Assembly (NCBI RefSeq): GCF_003001935.1
Contig: NZ_PVNG01000004.1
Location: 496,001 to 560,000, forward strand
Direction of reading: 5' to 3'
From: Nonomuraea fuscirosea
GTDB taxonomy: Bacteria; Actinomycetota; Actinomycetes; Streptosporangiales; Streptosporangiaceae
Length of the DNA: 64,000 nt
The position numbers and the translations under genes were made by a program. Shown here piece by piece: positions 41,824 through 49,986 of this stretch (position 1 is its first letter; each line of letters opens with the position of its first letter). A model generated the notes under the pieces. It was not told where the DNA came from and searched no databases. It worked only from the letters and a program-made list of their open reading frames with translations.

Positions 41824-43236
41824 TTACCCTGCCTGCTCCGTTGCCGGCATGTCGAATCTCAGCCGCACCCTGTCGTGCGGTACGGCGACCGCTCCCAGCG
41901 CCTCGCCCCGTGAGGTGTGCAGTGGCAGGTGCACGACCTGCCACCGGTCCAGCCGGTCCAGCCCCGGATCGCCCCTCGGATCAACCGGATCGCACTGGGC
42001 TCGCCAGGGGCCGGGGTCGGCCAGGTCGGGGAAGCCGACGCGGGTGGGATCGGTGCCGTGGCCGTCGGCGGCCAGCAGCGCCCGTTTCGCCGTGACGGCA
42101 CGCAGCGCCAGCCACCCCCGGTCCTCCTCGGCGGCGTCCTCGATCTGCTCGCGCTCGTCGTCGCTCAGCTCGTCCCGGCACACCTTGTCCAGCCCGCCGT
42201 CCGGCCCGGCCTCCAGTCCGCCGTCCAGTCCGCCGTCCAGTCCGAAGGCGTCCAGCGCGCGCAGCAGCGACACCCCGATTCCGCCTCCGTCCGCGGCGCC
42301 CACCAAGGTCAGCCCGCCCGCGTGGCTCGTGCCGGTCGCGGCCCGGCCGGCATAGCGGCGCAGGACCTCGGTATGGCCGTCGGCCGGGCCCAGCCAGAGG
42401 TGAAGTTCGTCCGGCTCAGGCAGAAGGTGCCCGTCCTGTTGCGGCAAGGCATGTCCGTCCGGCTCGGCCCGGTCGTGCTCGTCCGCTTCTCGCCGGGCGT
42501 GCCCGTTCGATGCAGGCAGGGCGTGCACGTTCGTCAGGTCGGTGGCGATGAGCTCGGCCAGTTCGGCCGGGCGGTCCTTCACGAACAGGTGGCCGCCGCG
42601 GAGCGTGCGCAGGCGGAAGCCGGCGGTGGTGTGGCGGGCCCAGCCGAGCATGTCGGCCGCCCCGACCTCCCCGTCGTCCAGCCCGGTGAAGGCCACGATG
42701 GGGCAGTCGATCGCGGGCTCGGGCACGAAGGAGTAGTTCTTGATCCAGGTGAAGTCCGAGCGCAGCACGGGCATCATCAGTTCCCGCAGCTCCGGCAAGT
42801 CCCGCAACTCCGGCAGCGCGCCCGATCTGCGGACGAGCTGGTCGATGAAGGCGTCGTCGGGCAGGTCCACGGCGGCGGCCAGCGGCACCCGGCGATCCGG
42901 CGGATGCGCCCCGCCGACGTAGAGCCGCGACGGGCCGCGCAGGCCGCGCCGGCGCAGCTCCCTGACCACCTCGAAGGCCAGCCGGGCGCCCATGCTGTGG
43001 CCGTACAGGGCGTACGGCTCATCAGTGGCGGGCGCCACCTCGTCGGCGATCTCGGCGATCGTGAAAGCGGGCGGCTCGGCGATGCGGCTCTCCCGGCCGG
43101 GAAGCTGAACGGGGACCACGCTGAGTCCGGGGACGGCGGGAAGAGCGGAGAGCGCGCGCAGGAGCCCGGTGTAGGCGCCGGCTCCTCCTCCCGCGTACGG
43201 CAGGCAGAACAGGGTGCGGGCGGTGCCGGGATCCAT
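41824..43236 (-). CDS. Type II thioesterase fused to degenerate PPTase-like domain
   Basis: First gene of the operon, about 470 aa from ATG 43236 (a GTG at 43323 is also in frame). Residues 1-245 are a type II thioesterase: LFCLPYAGGGAGAY, nucleophile GHSMG near 81, the Asp in GLDDGEVG and the His in GGHLFVKD. It would clear misprimed carrier domains. After a Gly/His/Asp-rich linker, residues 290-470 align with Sfp-type phosphopantetheinyl transferases (LHLWLGPADG, TSHAGGLTLVGAADGGGIGV, WLALRAVTAKRALL). The metal-binding Asp and Glu of GVDxE are Ser and Leu here, so this domain is probably not a normal PPTase. Short LDGG repeats interrupt it. Confidence 0.85.
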   Translation of the reverse strand: MDPGTARTLFCLPYAGGGAGAYTGLLRALSALPAVPGLSVVPVQLPGRESRIAEPPAFTIAEIADEVAPATDEPYALYGHSMGARLAFEVVRELRRRGLRGPSRLYVGGAHPPDRRVPLAAAVDLPDDAFIDQLVRRSGALPELRDLPELRELMMPVLRSDFTWIKNYSFVPEPAIDCPIVAFTGLDDGEVGAADMLGWARHTTAGFRLRTLRGGHLFVKDRPAELAELIATDLTNVHALPASNGHARREADEHDRAEPDGHALPQQDGHLLPEPDELHLWLGPADGHTEVLRRYAGRAATGTSHAGGLTLVGAADGGGIGVSLLRALDAFGLDGGLDGGLEAGPDGGLDKVCRDELSDDEREQIEDAAEEDRGWLALRAVTAKRALLAADGHGTDPTRVGFPDLADPGPWRAQCDPVDPRGDPGLDRLDRWQVVHLPLHTSRGEALGAVAVPHDRVRLRFDMPATEQAG

Positions 43237-43382
43237 GGGGTGCGGACCCTGCGCCGCCGCGGCTAGCTGGCCGCTAATCGCCCAGCACCTCCCCCGCGGG
43301 GAGCGACCGTCCGCGACACGCACGGGCCGGATGAGAAGGTCGAAGGGATGATTCGTCGCTGAATACTGAGGTCGTCAACCGC

Positions 43383-43425
43383 CATGTTACGGCGCTCCTG
43401 GACAATGCCTCGAAACAACATCGAA
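43383..43425 (-). promoter_or_regulatory. SARP-type promoter of the NRPS-PKS operon
   Basis: Read on the minus strand, three heptamers TTTCGAT, TTTCGAG and TGTCCAG are separated by 4-bp spacers (GTTG, GCAT), followed by an 8-bp gap and TAACAT as a -10-like box. This is the layout SARP activators need: 11-bp period with the last repeat 8 bp from -10. The thioesterase start lies about 140 nt downstream. Binding is inferred from geometry, not shown. Confidence 0.6.
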
Positions 43426-43768
43426 ATAGGGAGCTTACGAACTGTCCTGACATAGCGTGTGATCTCACGCCGTTGCACGACATTAACTCTTATATCGATG
43501 TTGCTGGGAGGAGTCAACGGTGTGATTAGCGGTTCTCGGTACCTGACGGAGGTCAAGGGAATTGAACCCTGACGGCCTCTTGCAGCGCCGGACACCCGAT
43601 GATAGATGGGCGGTCCGTAGCGTGGCCGTAACCAGGATTCGGGCAACCGAAACCAGCGCGTGGCGGTTACCCCCGTTGTTTCGCATGGTTTGTCCATGTT
43701 TGTACGTTCGTCGGCGACCGCCCCAGGGGTAGGGCGGTCGCTGCCGAAGTGCGGCACCGCCTCCTGTC

Positions 43769-43792
43769 GCTCCTTGACAACGACTCGAAACA
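43769..43792. repeat. Second copy of the promoter motif
   Basis: This 24-bp stretch matches 43393-43416 at 21 of 24 positions in the same orientation (GCTCCTtGACAAcGaCTCGAAA core). It contains two heptamers (CTTGACA, CTCGAAA) at 11-bp period but no -10 box at the expected place on the minus strand. It may be an extra activator site or a decayed promoter. Confidence 0.7.
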
Positions 43793-44170
43793 GGCCCGGA
43801 GCAGTGGAGTTAGAGTTTTCCTCGCCGGCCCGACGCGGGCGGTCGTCCACTCGGCCCTGGACGGATTTGTCGGCATACCTGTCAAGTTGCGGTGAAACTC
43901 TTCACATATCGGACGGGCCGATTGTCCTGTCTCCCTAACCCGCGCTCGGGTCACCCCGAAACTCCGGCTCGACGTGCGAGGTTGAGGGCATGTGCGGGCC
44001 CGCTCGGGCACCCGTCAGGGGGTTATCCACTTATTCATCCGAAAAAGAATTCATTAATTCATTTCCTGATGACCTGGCCGGGCGAATACGCGGCCGGGAA
44101 ATGAACGAGGGGCGGATCGCGGTACGGGAAATGCGGCGTACTCGTCGAGCAGTCTGGAGGCCCTGCCAGA

Positions 44171-45163
44171 TCAGCCGCCCGTGGAAAGGCTTAAGTCGCG
44201 CACGCGGTTCCACCGCTGCGCCGTCACGATCTCGGCGGTGAGGCTCTTCTGGTCGTACACGATCGACCACCGAGTGTGGTACTGGGCGACCCGCTCGAGC
44301 AACTTCATCGCGTCCGTGCCCTCGCCCTCGGCGAGCAGCCGGTAACGGCGGTCGGTCAGCTTGGCGGCCCGGTCGGCGCCGGTCATCGTGATGTTGGTGA
44401 GATAGCGGTCGTCGATGACGTTCATCCGGCCGCCGGCGTACTCGACGACCGCCGACCTGCCCTCCCGGTCCGCGATCAGATAGTGGAGCTGCGGGCCGCC
44501 GGTGAAGTCGAGGTCGTAGCGGCGCATCAGCTCGATCGCCTCGGGCACGGTCGCGGCCCGGTCGAGCATCAGCCGGATGATCCGCACCCCGCTCACGACG
44601 GCGCGGCCGGGCGTGCGCGCGGGCAGCTCCGCGTCGGGCGCCTGGGCCAGGCCGACGGCGAGCCCCTTCTCGTTCATGCCGTCGAACGGGGTCAGCACCG
44701 CGTGCGCCAGCCGCCGCCGGTCCTGGGCGGCGCTCAGATCGGGCTTCGCCCCCGGCGGGAACAGGTAGGAGACGTCGGCCACCGAGAGCGAGGCGTAGCC
44801 GTCCGGCGGGTCGAAGTGGATCACCATGGCCGGGTTGGGATCCCAGTCGAAGTTCCGGCCGAACTCGCCGGGGCGGTGGAACAGCGAGCACGCCCAGCCG
44901 TCACCGCGCCTGGCCAGTTCGGCGTCCGTGAGCGGCGCCTCGGCGTCGTAATCGCCGTGGTAGGTCATCTCGTACAGCGGCATGTCGTCCAGCCGGCGCA
45001 GGCTCGCCGACGTGCGGGCGATCTGGTCGTCCGTCTGCCTGAGCAGCCCGTTGGGCGACGCCGAGGTGGGGGAGGACGCCGGTGGCGGCGCGGCGGACGG
45101 CCCGCACGCCGCGAGCGCCGCCAGGGTCAGAGCCGACAACACCGCCACGGCAGGGGTCCGCAT
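44171..45163 (-). CDS. Lipoprotein Ntn-type linear amide C-N hydrolase
   Basis: The 330-residue product starts with a lipoprotein signal (hydrophobic SALTLAALAAC, lipobox Cys near residue 20), so it is anchored outside the membrane. The enzyme domain resembles choloylglycine/penicillin V acylase hydrolases: GDGWACSLF, where Cys would be the nucleophile, is followed by FGRNFDW, and later by FDGMNEKGLAVG. In cytosolic relatives this Cys is N-terminal after processing; here it is internal, as in secreted members. It could cleave N-acyl amides such as acylated peptides or homoserine lactones; the substrate is not known. The ATG at 45163 is chosen because it starts the signal peptide. Confidence 0.8.
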   Translation of the reverse strand: MRTPAVAVLSALTLAALAACGPSAAPPPASSPTSASPNGLLRQTDDQIARTSASLRRLDDMPLYEMTYHGDYDAEAPLTDAELARRGDGWACSLFHRPGEFGRNFDWDPNPAMVIHFDPPDGYASLSVADVSYLFPPGAKPDLSAAQDRRRLAHAVLTPFDGMNEKGLAVGLAQAPDAELPARTPGRAVVSGVRIIRLMLDRAATVPEAIELMRRYDLDFTGGPQLHYLIADREGRSAVVEYAGGRMNVIDDRYLTNITMTGADRAAKLTDRRYRLLAEGEGTDAMKLLERVAQYHTRWSIVYDQKSLTAEIVTAQRWNRVRDLSLSTGG

Positions 45164-45332
45164 GACAGTAGTCTGCCTGTCCGGCCCCCGCGCTGTCACC
45201 CCGCCCGAGCGCGCGAACGCCACCCGTCCGGCCGCCCGCCACCGGCCGGGGGAGAAGCCGGCCCCTCCGGCTGCGGCAAGTACGTCCGCGCGGTGGCGGA
45301 GGAGCTCGGACACCGTCCCGGCTGAGCCCCGT

Positions 45333-46280
45333 TCAGCAGGTGGCCTCGGCGCCCGTCACGCCGGCCCGTCCGGCCACGCGGGCCCGGCCCTCCACCCCGG
45401 CCCGCCCGGCCACGCCGGACCGCTTGCCCACGCCGGCCCGGCCGTCCACGAAGACCTCGAGGCCGTCGAGGAGCCGCTCCAGGCTGAACTCGAACCAGGC
45501 GTTGATGTCGGCCACGTCCTCCTGCTCCTCGAACAGCCGGGTCAGCATCGGGAACCGGCCCGAGTCGAGCAGCTCTCTGATGGCGGGTGACTTGTCGCTG
45601 CGCCACTGCTGGGTGGTGCGGCCGGTGCGCCGCTTCGTCTCCAGCTCGTTGACCAGCAGCAGCGCGGCTCCCTGTACCTGGGCGCCGACCGCGATCGCCA
45701 CCCAGTGCATGGTCACGGCGTCGAGCCCGAGCCCGTCCATGGCCCGCATCGGCCGCTCGACGCCGGCCAGTACGTTGGGCCCGACCGGCGGCTGCGGCGT
45801 GGCCACGATCCGCAGGACCCACGGATGCCGGGAGTAGATCCCCCACTCGCGCCGGGCGGCGAACTCCAGGCGGGTGCGCCAGCCCGCGTCCACGGGCGCG
45901 TCGTCGCCGTTCTCGCCGTGCACGGCGTCCACCATCAGCTCGATCAGCGCGTCCTTGCCGGAGACGAACCGGTAGAGCGACATCGTGGCGAGCCCGAGCT
46001 GCGTCGCGATCCGGCGCATGGAGACGGCGTCGAGGCCCTCGCGGTCGGCGATCTCGACGGCGGCCCGCACGATCTGCCGCACGCTCATGCCCTCGGGCGG
46101 CCGGGCGGGCGGGGTGCGCGGCGGCAGCTCCCCGTTGCCGGCGGAATGCGGGGGCGAGCCCTTCCTGACGGCCGCCCGCGCCCGGTAGGCGCGGGCCTGA
46201 CACGAGCGAGAGCAATATCGGGGCCGCCGCCCGCGGGGTGGGGCGTCCATCGGCTTACTACATTGCGCGCAGGTCAGCAT
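45333..46280 (-). CDS. TetR-family repressor with N-terminal Cys motif
   Basis: The 315-residue protein opens with CAQCSKPM and YCSRSCQARAYRAR, a four-Cys zinc-ribbon-like segment found ahead of the HTH in some actinobacterial TetR proteins. The HTH follows (RAAVEIADREGLDAVSMRRI, LYRFVSGKDALIELM), then a TetR_C_1-type ligand domain. The C-terminus is a repeat of AGV-GRA units (about 35 residues) that looks disordered. It is divergent from the efflux gene across a 34-bp palindrome and should repress it. Confidence 0.9.
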   Translation of the reverse strand: MLTCAQCSKPMDAPPRGRRPRYCSRSCQARAYRARAAVRKGSPPHSAGNGELPPRTPPARPPEGMSVRQIVRAAVEIADREGLDAVSMRRIATQLGLATMSLYRFVSGKDALIELMVDAVHGENGDDAPVDAGWRTRLEFAARREWGIYSRHPWVLRIVATPQPPVGPNVLAGVERPMRAMDGLGLDAVTMHWVAIAVGAQVQGAALLLVNELETKRRTGRTTQQWRSDKSPAIRELLDSGRFPMLTRLFEEQEDVADINAWFEFSLERLLDGLEVFVDGRAGVGKRSGVAGRAGVEGRARVAGRAGVTGAEATC

Positions 46281-46448
46281 GGCGTCCTCCGGTGACGAAT
46301 TCTAACACAGGAGGTGTGTGACGAAAACGTCTCCGCTTCGTGACGTATTAATCCGCCCCAGTGCCTCCGCATGACTGCTGGATGGCTAATCAAAGGTGAG
46401 AGATAGCCACACTCAAGGGTGTATCGGCCGAGTGGGCGCCATCGGCCG

Positions 46449-46482
46449 GTACGCTGTACACCATCGATGATGTACGCCGTAC
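46449..46482. promoter_or_regulatory. 34-bp TetR operator at the efflux promoter
   Basis: The sequence is symmetric around CATCGATG: outer GTACG/CGTAC and inner GTACA/TGTAC half-sites match, with 28 of 34 positions self-complementary. It ends 14 nt before the GTG start of the MFS gene and would block its transcription or ribosome loading. Confidence 0.75.
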
Positions 46483-46496
46483 ATAGGAGCGCCAAC

Positions 46497-48026
46497 GTGA
46501 ACGGAGCCCCACCCAAGGCCGGGCGGAGGGAGTGGCTCGGGCTGGCCGTCCTGGTCCTGCCCGTGCTCCTCGTCTCCATCACCGTGACCGTCCTCTACTT
46601 CGCCGTGCCCTTCCTCAGCGTCGACCTGCGGCCGAGCGGCACGGAGCTGCTGTGGATCGTGGACATCTACGCCTTCCTGCTGGCCGGCCTGCTGATCGCG
46701 ATGGGGTCCCTCGGCGACCGGATCGGCCGCAGGAAGCTGCTCCTGTGGGGCGCGGCGGCGTTCGGGCTGACCTCGGCCGCGGCCGCCTACGCGCCCAGCG
46801 CCGAACTGCTCGTCGTCGCCCGCGCCCTGCAGGGAGCGGCCGCGGCCACGCTGATGCCGCCCACGCTGGCGCTGATCCGCAACATGTTCCACGACCCGGC
46901 CCAGCGCCGGACCGCCGTCGCGCTCTGGGCGGCGAGCTTCGCCGGCGGGAGCGTGCTCGGCCCGATCGTCGGCGGCTGGCTGCTCGAACAGGCGTGGTGG
47001 GGCGTCGTGTTCCTGATGAACGTGCCCATCATGCTGCTGCTCCTCGCGCTCGGGCCGCTGCTGCTGCCGGAGTACCGCGACCCCCGGCCCGGCCGGTTCG
47101 ACCTGTGGAGCGCGGTGATGTCGCTGGCGGCCGTGCTCCCCGTCGTGTACGCGATCAAGCAGCTGGCCGGAGGCGGCGCGGTGCTGGAGGCCGCCGGAGC
47201 CCTGGCGCTGGGCCTGCTCTTCGGGCTCGGGTTCGTCCGGCGCCAGCACCGCCTGGCCAGCCCGATGCTCGACCTGAGCCTCTTCCGCGACCGCGGCTTC
47301 GGCGTCTCCCTGCTGACCGGCACCCTGGCGATCTTCGCCCTGGTCGGCGTGTTCTACTTCGTCTCGCAATACCTGCAGATGGTGCTCGGGCTACGGCCCT
47401 TCGTGGCCGGCCTGCTCACCCTGCCCGCCGCCGGCATGGCGCTGGCCGGCGCGCTGGTGGGGGCGGCGCTGGTGTCCAGGTTCCGGCCGGGGCCGACCAT
47501 CGCGGCGGGCATGCTCGTCGCCTGCGCCGGCTTCCTCGCGCTCGCCCAGGTCGGTCCCGGCAGCGGCGACGCGATCCTCGTCACCGGGCTGGCGCTGCTC
47601 GGCGGCGGCATCGGCGTCGTCCAGGCGCTCGCCTCCGACCTGGTGGTGGCCGTGGCCCCGCCCGAGCGGGCCGGCTCCGCCTCGGCCGTGCTGGAGGCGG
47701 CCACCGAGCTGGGCGGCGCCCTTGGCGTAGCGGTGCTGGGCAGCATGGGGCTGGCGGTGTACCGCTCGGCGTTCGTCGCCCCCGAAGGGCTCGCGCCCGA
47801 GGTGGCGCGGATCGCGGGGGAGACGCTCGGCGGCGCCGCCGGCGTGGCCGTGGACCTGCCCGGCCACCTGGCCGACGCCGTGCTCGGCTCCGCCCGCGCC
47901 GCCTTCACCGAGGGCATGCAGCTCTCGGCGGTGGTGGCCGCGGCCATGCTCGGCGTGGCCGCGCTGCTGACCGCCGTGACGCTGCGGCGACTGGAGGCCG
48001 GCGTGGTGCCCGGCGAGGACGGGTAA
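46497..48026 (+). CDS. DHA2-type 14-TM MFS drug exporter
   Basis: The 509-residue protein has about fourteen hydrophobic segments and DHA2 motifs: GSLGDRIGRRKLL between helices 2 and 3, ARALQGAAAATLMPPTLALI (motif in helix 4) and SFAGGSVLGPIVGGWL (motif C, the antiporter signature). It resembles SmvA/QacA-type multidrug or quaternary-ammonium exporters. The GTG at 46497 follows AGGAG. Expression is probably induced when the divergent TetR protein binds drug. Confidence 0.93.
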   Translation: MNGAPPKAGRREWLGLAVLVLPVLLVSITVTVLYFAVPFLSVDLRPSGTELLWIVDIYAFLLAGLLIAMGSLGDRIGRRKLLLWGAAAFGLTSAAAAYAPSAELLVVARALQGAAAATLMPPTLALIRNMFHDPAQRRTAVALWAASFAGGSVLGPIVGGWLLEQAWWGVVFLMNVPIMLLLLALGPLLLPEYRDPRPGRFDLWSAVMSLAAVLPVVYAIKQLAGGGAVLEAAGALALGLLFGLGFVRRQHRLASPMLDLSLFRDRGFGVSLLTGTLAIFALVGVFYFVSQYLQMVLGLRPFVAGLLTLPAAGMALAGALVGAALVSRFRPGPTIAAGMLVACAGFLALAQVGPGSGDAILVTGLALLGGGIGVVQALASDLVVAVAPPERAGSASAVLEAATELGGALGVAVLGSMGLAVYRSAFVAPEGLAPEVARIAGETLGGAAGVAVDLPGHLADAVLGSARAAFTEGMQLSAVVAAAMLGVAALLTAVTLRRLEAGVVPGEDG

Positions 48027-48045
48027 GAAGATCGCGCGCCCAGAG

Positions 48046-48067
48046 AAACGATGGGTTACTCTCGTTT
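48046..48067. promoter_or_regulatory. Inverted repeat ahead of P450-TetR operon
   Basis: AAACGA and TCGTTT are perfect 6-bp arms with a 10-nt spacer, about 70 nt upstream of the P450 ATG. It may be the operator of the TetR protein encoded after the P450. Confidence 0.45.
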
Positions 48068-48138
48068 ATGAGGGGACGCGGTCTTTCGGGAGGCGGTCGA
48101 CGAAGTCCGTCCGGGGCCGGTTCCGCACGGGAGATGAC

Positions 48139-49335
48139 ATGAGCGAACCTGTGACGTTGCCCCTGCACATGCGGCGCGACGTGTTCGATCCCGACCCCGA
48201 GCTGTCGGCGGCGCGCGACGAGGAGGGTGTGCGGCGGGTGACCACCCCGTTCGGCGTCGACGCCTGGCTCGTCAGCCGCTACGCCGACGTCCGCGAGGTG
48301 CTCGGTGACGCCGCGCGCTTCAGCAACGCCCAGAACATGGCGTTCCGGATGGGCGCCGCCGCGCAGTACAGCGAGGAGCAGCTCAACCGGCTGCGGGCGG
48401 GCAACCTGCTGGCCTTCGACCCGCCCGAGCACACCCGGCTGCGCCGCTTCCTGACGCCGGAGTTCACGATGCGCCGGATGCGCCGCCTGGAGCCGCGCAT
48501 CCACGAGATCGTCCGGGAGCACCTCGACGCGATGGAGCGCGCGGGCTCGCCGGCCGACCTGGTCACCGCCTTCGCCCTGCCGATCCCCTCGCTGGTCATC
48601 TGCGAGCTGCTCGGCGTGCCGTACGCGGACCGGGAGGGGTTCCAGCGGCGTACCGGCAAGGTGCTGGACATCTCGCTCCCGGTCGCGGAGCGGACGGCGG
48701 CGAACCTGGAACAGCGCGCCTACATGGGCGAGCTCGTCGCCCGCGCCAAGGCGGAGCCGGGCGACGACATGCTCGGCATGCTCGTCCGCGAGCACGGCGA
48801 CGACCTGTCCACCGACGAGCTGGTGGGCATCGCCGCGCTGTTGCTGCTGGCCGGCCACGAGACCACCTCCAACATGCTCGGGCTCGGCACCCTGGCCCTG
48901 CTGCGTCACCCCGACCAGCTCGACCTGCTCAGGAAGGACCCCGAGCGGATCGGCGCCACGGTGGAGGAGCTGCTGCGCTGGCTCAGCATCGTGCACTCCG
49001 GCACCGGCAAGGTCACCATGACCGACGTCGAGCTGTCCGGCGTCCGCATCCCGGCCGGCGAGCTGGTGATGTGCGCGCTGCCCGCGGCCAACCGCGACCC
49101 GGCCTACATCTCCGAGCCCGACCGCCTCGACATCACCCGCGGCGACCTCGGCCACGTCGCCTTCGGCCACGGTGTGCACCACTGCCTGGGCGCGCCGCTG
49201 GCCAGGATGGAGATGCGGATCGCCTTCCCGGCGCTGTTCGAGCGCTTCCCCGAGCTGCGCGAGACCGGCACCTCGCCCGAGTTCCGCTCGTTCAACGTCG
49301 TCTACGGCCTGACCTCCTTCGAAGTCGCCTGGTGA
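48139..49335 (+). CDS. Cytochrome P450
   Basis: The 398-residue soluble P450 has the I-helix AGHETTSN, the K-helix EELLRW and the haem-binding FGHGVHHCLGAPLAR with the axial Cys. It resembles bacterial CYP105/107-like enzymes that hydroxylate small molecules using ferredoxin. No ferredoxin gene is adjacent. Its stop overlaps the following TetR start by 4 nt, so the two are translated together. Confidence 0.95.
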   Translation: MSEPVTLPLHMRRDVFDPDPELSAARDEEGVRRVTTPFGVDAWLVSRYADVREVLGDAARFSNAQNMAFRMGAAAQYSEEQLNRLRAGNLLAFDPPEHTRLRRFLTPEFTMRRMRRLEPRIHEIVREHLDAMERAGSPADLVTAFALPIPSLVICELLGVPYADREGFQRRTGKVLDISLPVAERTAANLEQRAYMGELVARAKAEPGDDMLGMLVREHGDDLSTDELVGIAALLLLAGHETTSNMLGLGTLALLRHPDQLDLLRKDPERIGATVEELLRWLSIVHSGTGKVTMTDVELSGVRIPAGELVMCALPAANRDPAYISEPDRLDITRGDLGHVAFGHGVHHCLGAPLARMEMRIAFPALFERFPELRETGTSPEFRSFNVVYGLTSFEVAW

Positions 49336-49967
49336 CCGTGCCCGAACAGCGGCAGCGGGCCGACGCGGTACGCAACGCCGACAGGATCGTCCGGGCCGCG
49401 ATCGAGATCTTCCGCGAACGCGGCCCGGACGCCTCGCTCGACGAGATCGCCCGGCGGGCGGGCATCGGCAGCGCCACCGTCTACCGGCGCTTCGGCGACC
49501 GCGACGGCGTGATCAGAGCGGCCTTCCTGACCTACTTCGCCGAGGAGATCGAGCCGCTGGCGCTGAGCGCCCGCGGCGAGGCCGACGCCGACGCCGGGGC
49601 CGCGCTGGCCGGGGCGCTGGCGGGAGCGGTCGACACGCTGGCCGCCCACCAGGGGCTGGTGATGGCGGTCAAGCAGTCGCGGGCGCTGAGCGTCGACATC
49701 GCGGAGCGGTTCATGGGGCCGCTCAGCACCGTCCTGACCCGCGCCCAGGAGGCGGGCCAGGTACGGGACGACGTGTCCGTACGGGACCTGGCGGCGATCG
49801 TCATCATGGCGCTGGCCACCGCCCATCCGGGCGACCCCGGCCAGCACGACCCGCGCCGCTACCTGGCCCTGCTGCTGTCGAGCCTGCGGCCGTCCGCCGA
49901 CCGCCTGCCCGCGCCGTCCGGGCAGCACTTCCTCGACCGCGCCTCCGGAGGCTGCTCGAAGACGTGA
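49332..49967 (+). CDS. TetR-family regulator coupled to P450
   Basis: The 211-residue protein has a standard TetR HTH (AAIEIFRERGPDASLDEIAR, GIGSATVYRRFGDRDGVIRA) and a helical C-terminal ligand domain. The GTG start overlaps the P450 stop in GTGA. It likely feeds back on the P450 operon. The start is fixed by the overlap and the HTH about 20 residues in. Confidence 0.9.
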   Translation: MTVPEQRQRADAVRNADRIVRAAIEIFRERGPDASLDEIARRAGIGSATVYRRFGDRDGVIRAAFLTYFAEEIEPLALSARGEADADAGAALAGALAGAVDTLAAHQGLVMAVKQSRALSVDIAERFMGPLSTVLTRAQEAGQVRDDVSVRDLAAIVIMALATAHPGDPGQHDPRRYLALLLSSLRPSADRLPAPSGQHFLDRASGGCSKT

Positions 49968-49986
49968 CGACGGGCCCCTGCCCGGC

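Larger units (their letters stand above)
43237..44170. other. Long non-coding region upstream of the NRPS-PKS operon
   Basis: This 934-bp gap between two minus-strand genes has no convincing coding sequence; open frames in it lack family features and codon bias. It is more AT-rich than its surroundings, above all at 44030-44080, and holds the SARP-type promoter and a second copy of its motif. The length suggests a complex control region or the scar of a lost gene. Confidence 0.7.

Noticed and set aside
41824..43236. Reading the thioesterase fusion as a working PPTase that primes the cluster
   Set aside because: The metal-binding Asp and Glu are replaced by Ser and Leu and the KE pair is missing, so activity cannot be assumed.
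43263..43850. Possible 195-codon minus-strand gene upstream of the thioesterase
   Set aside because: Composition is unlike neighbouring genes, no family feature is visible, and it overlaps the SARP-type promoter and the thioesterase start region.
48139..49335. P450 genes at 48.1 and 56.7 kb as cluster tailoring enzymes
   Set aside because: Each sits beside its own TetR gene, and several unrelated operons separate them from the biosynthetic genes.
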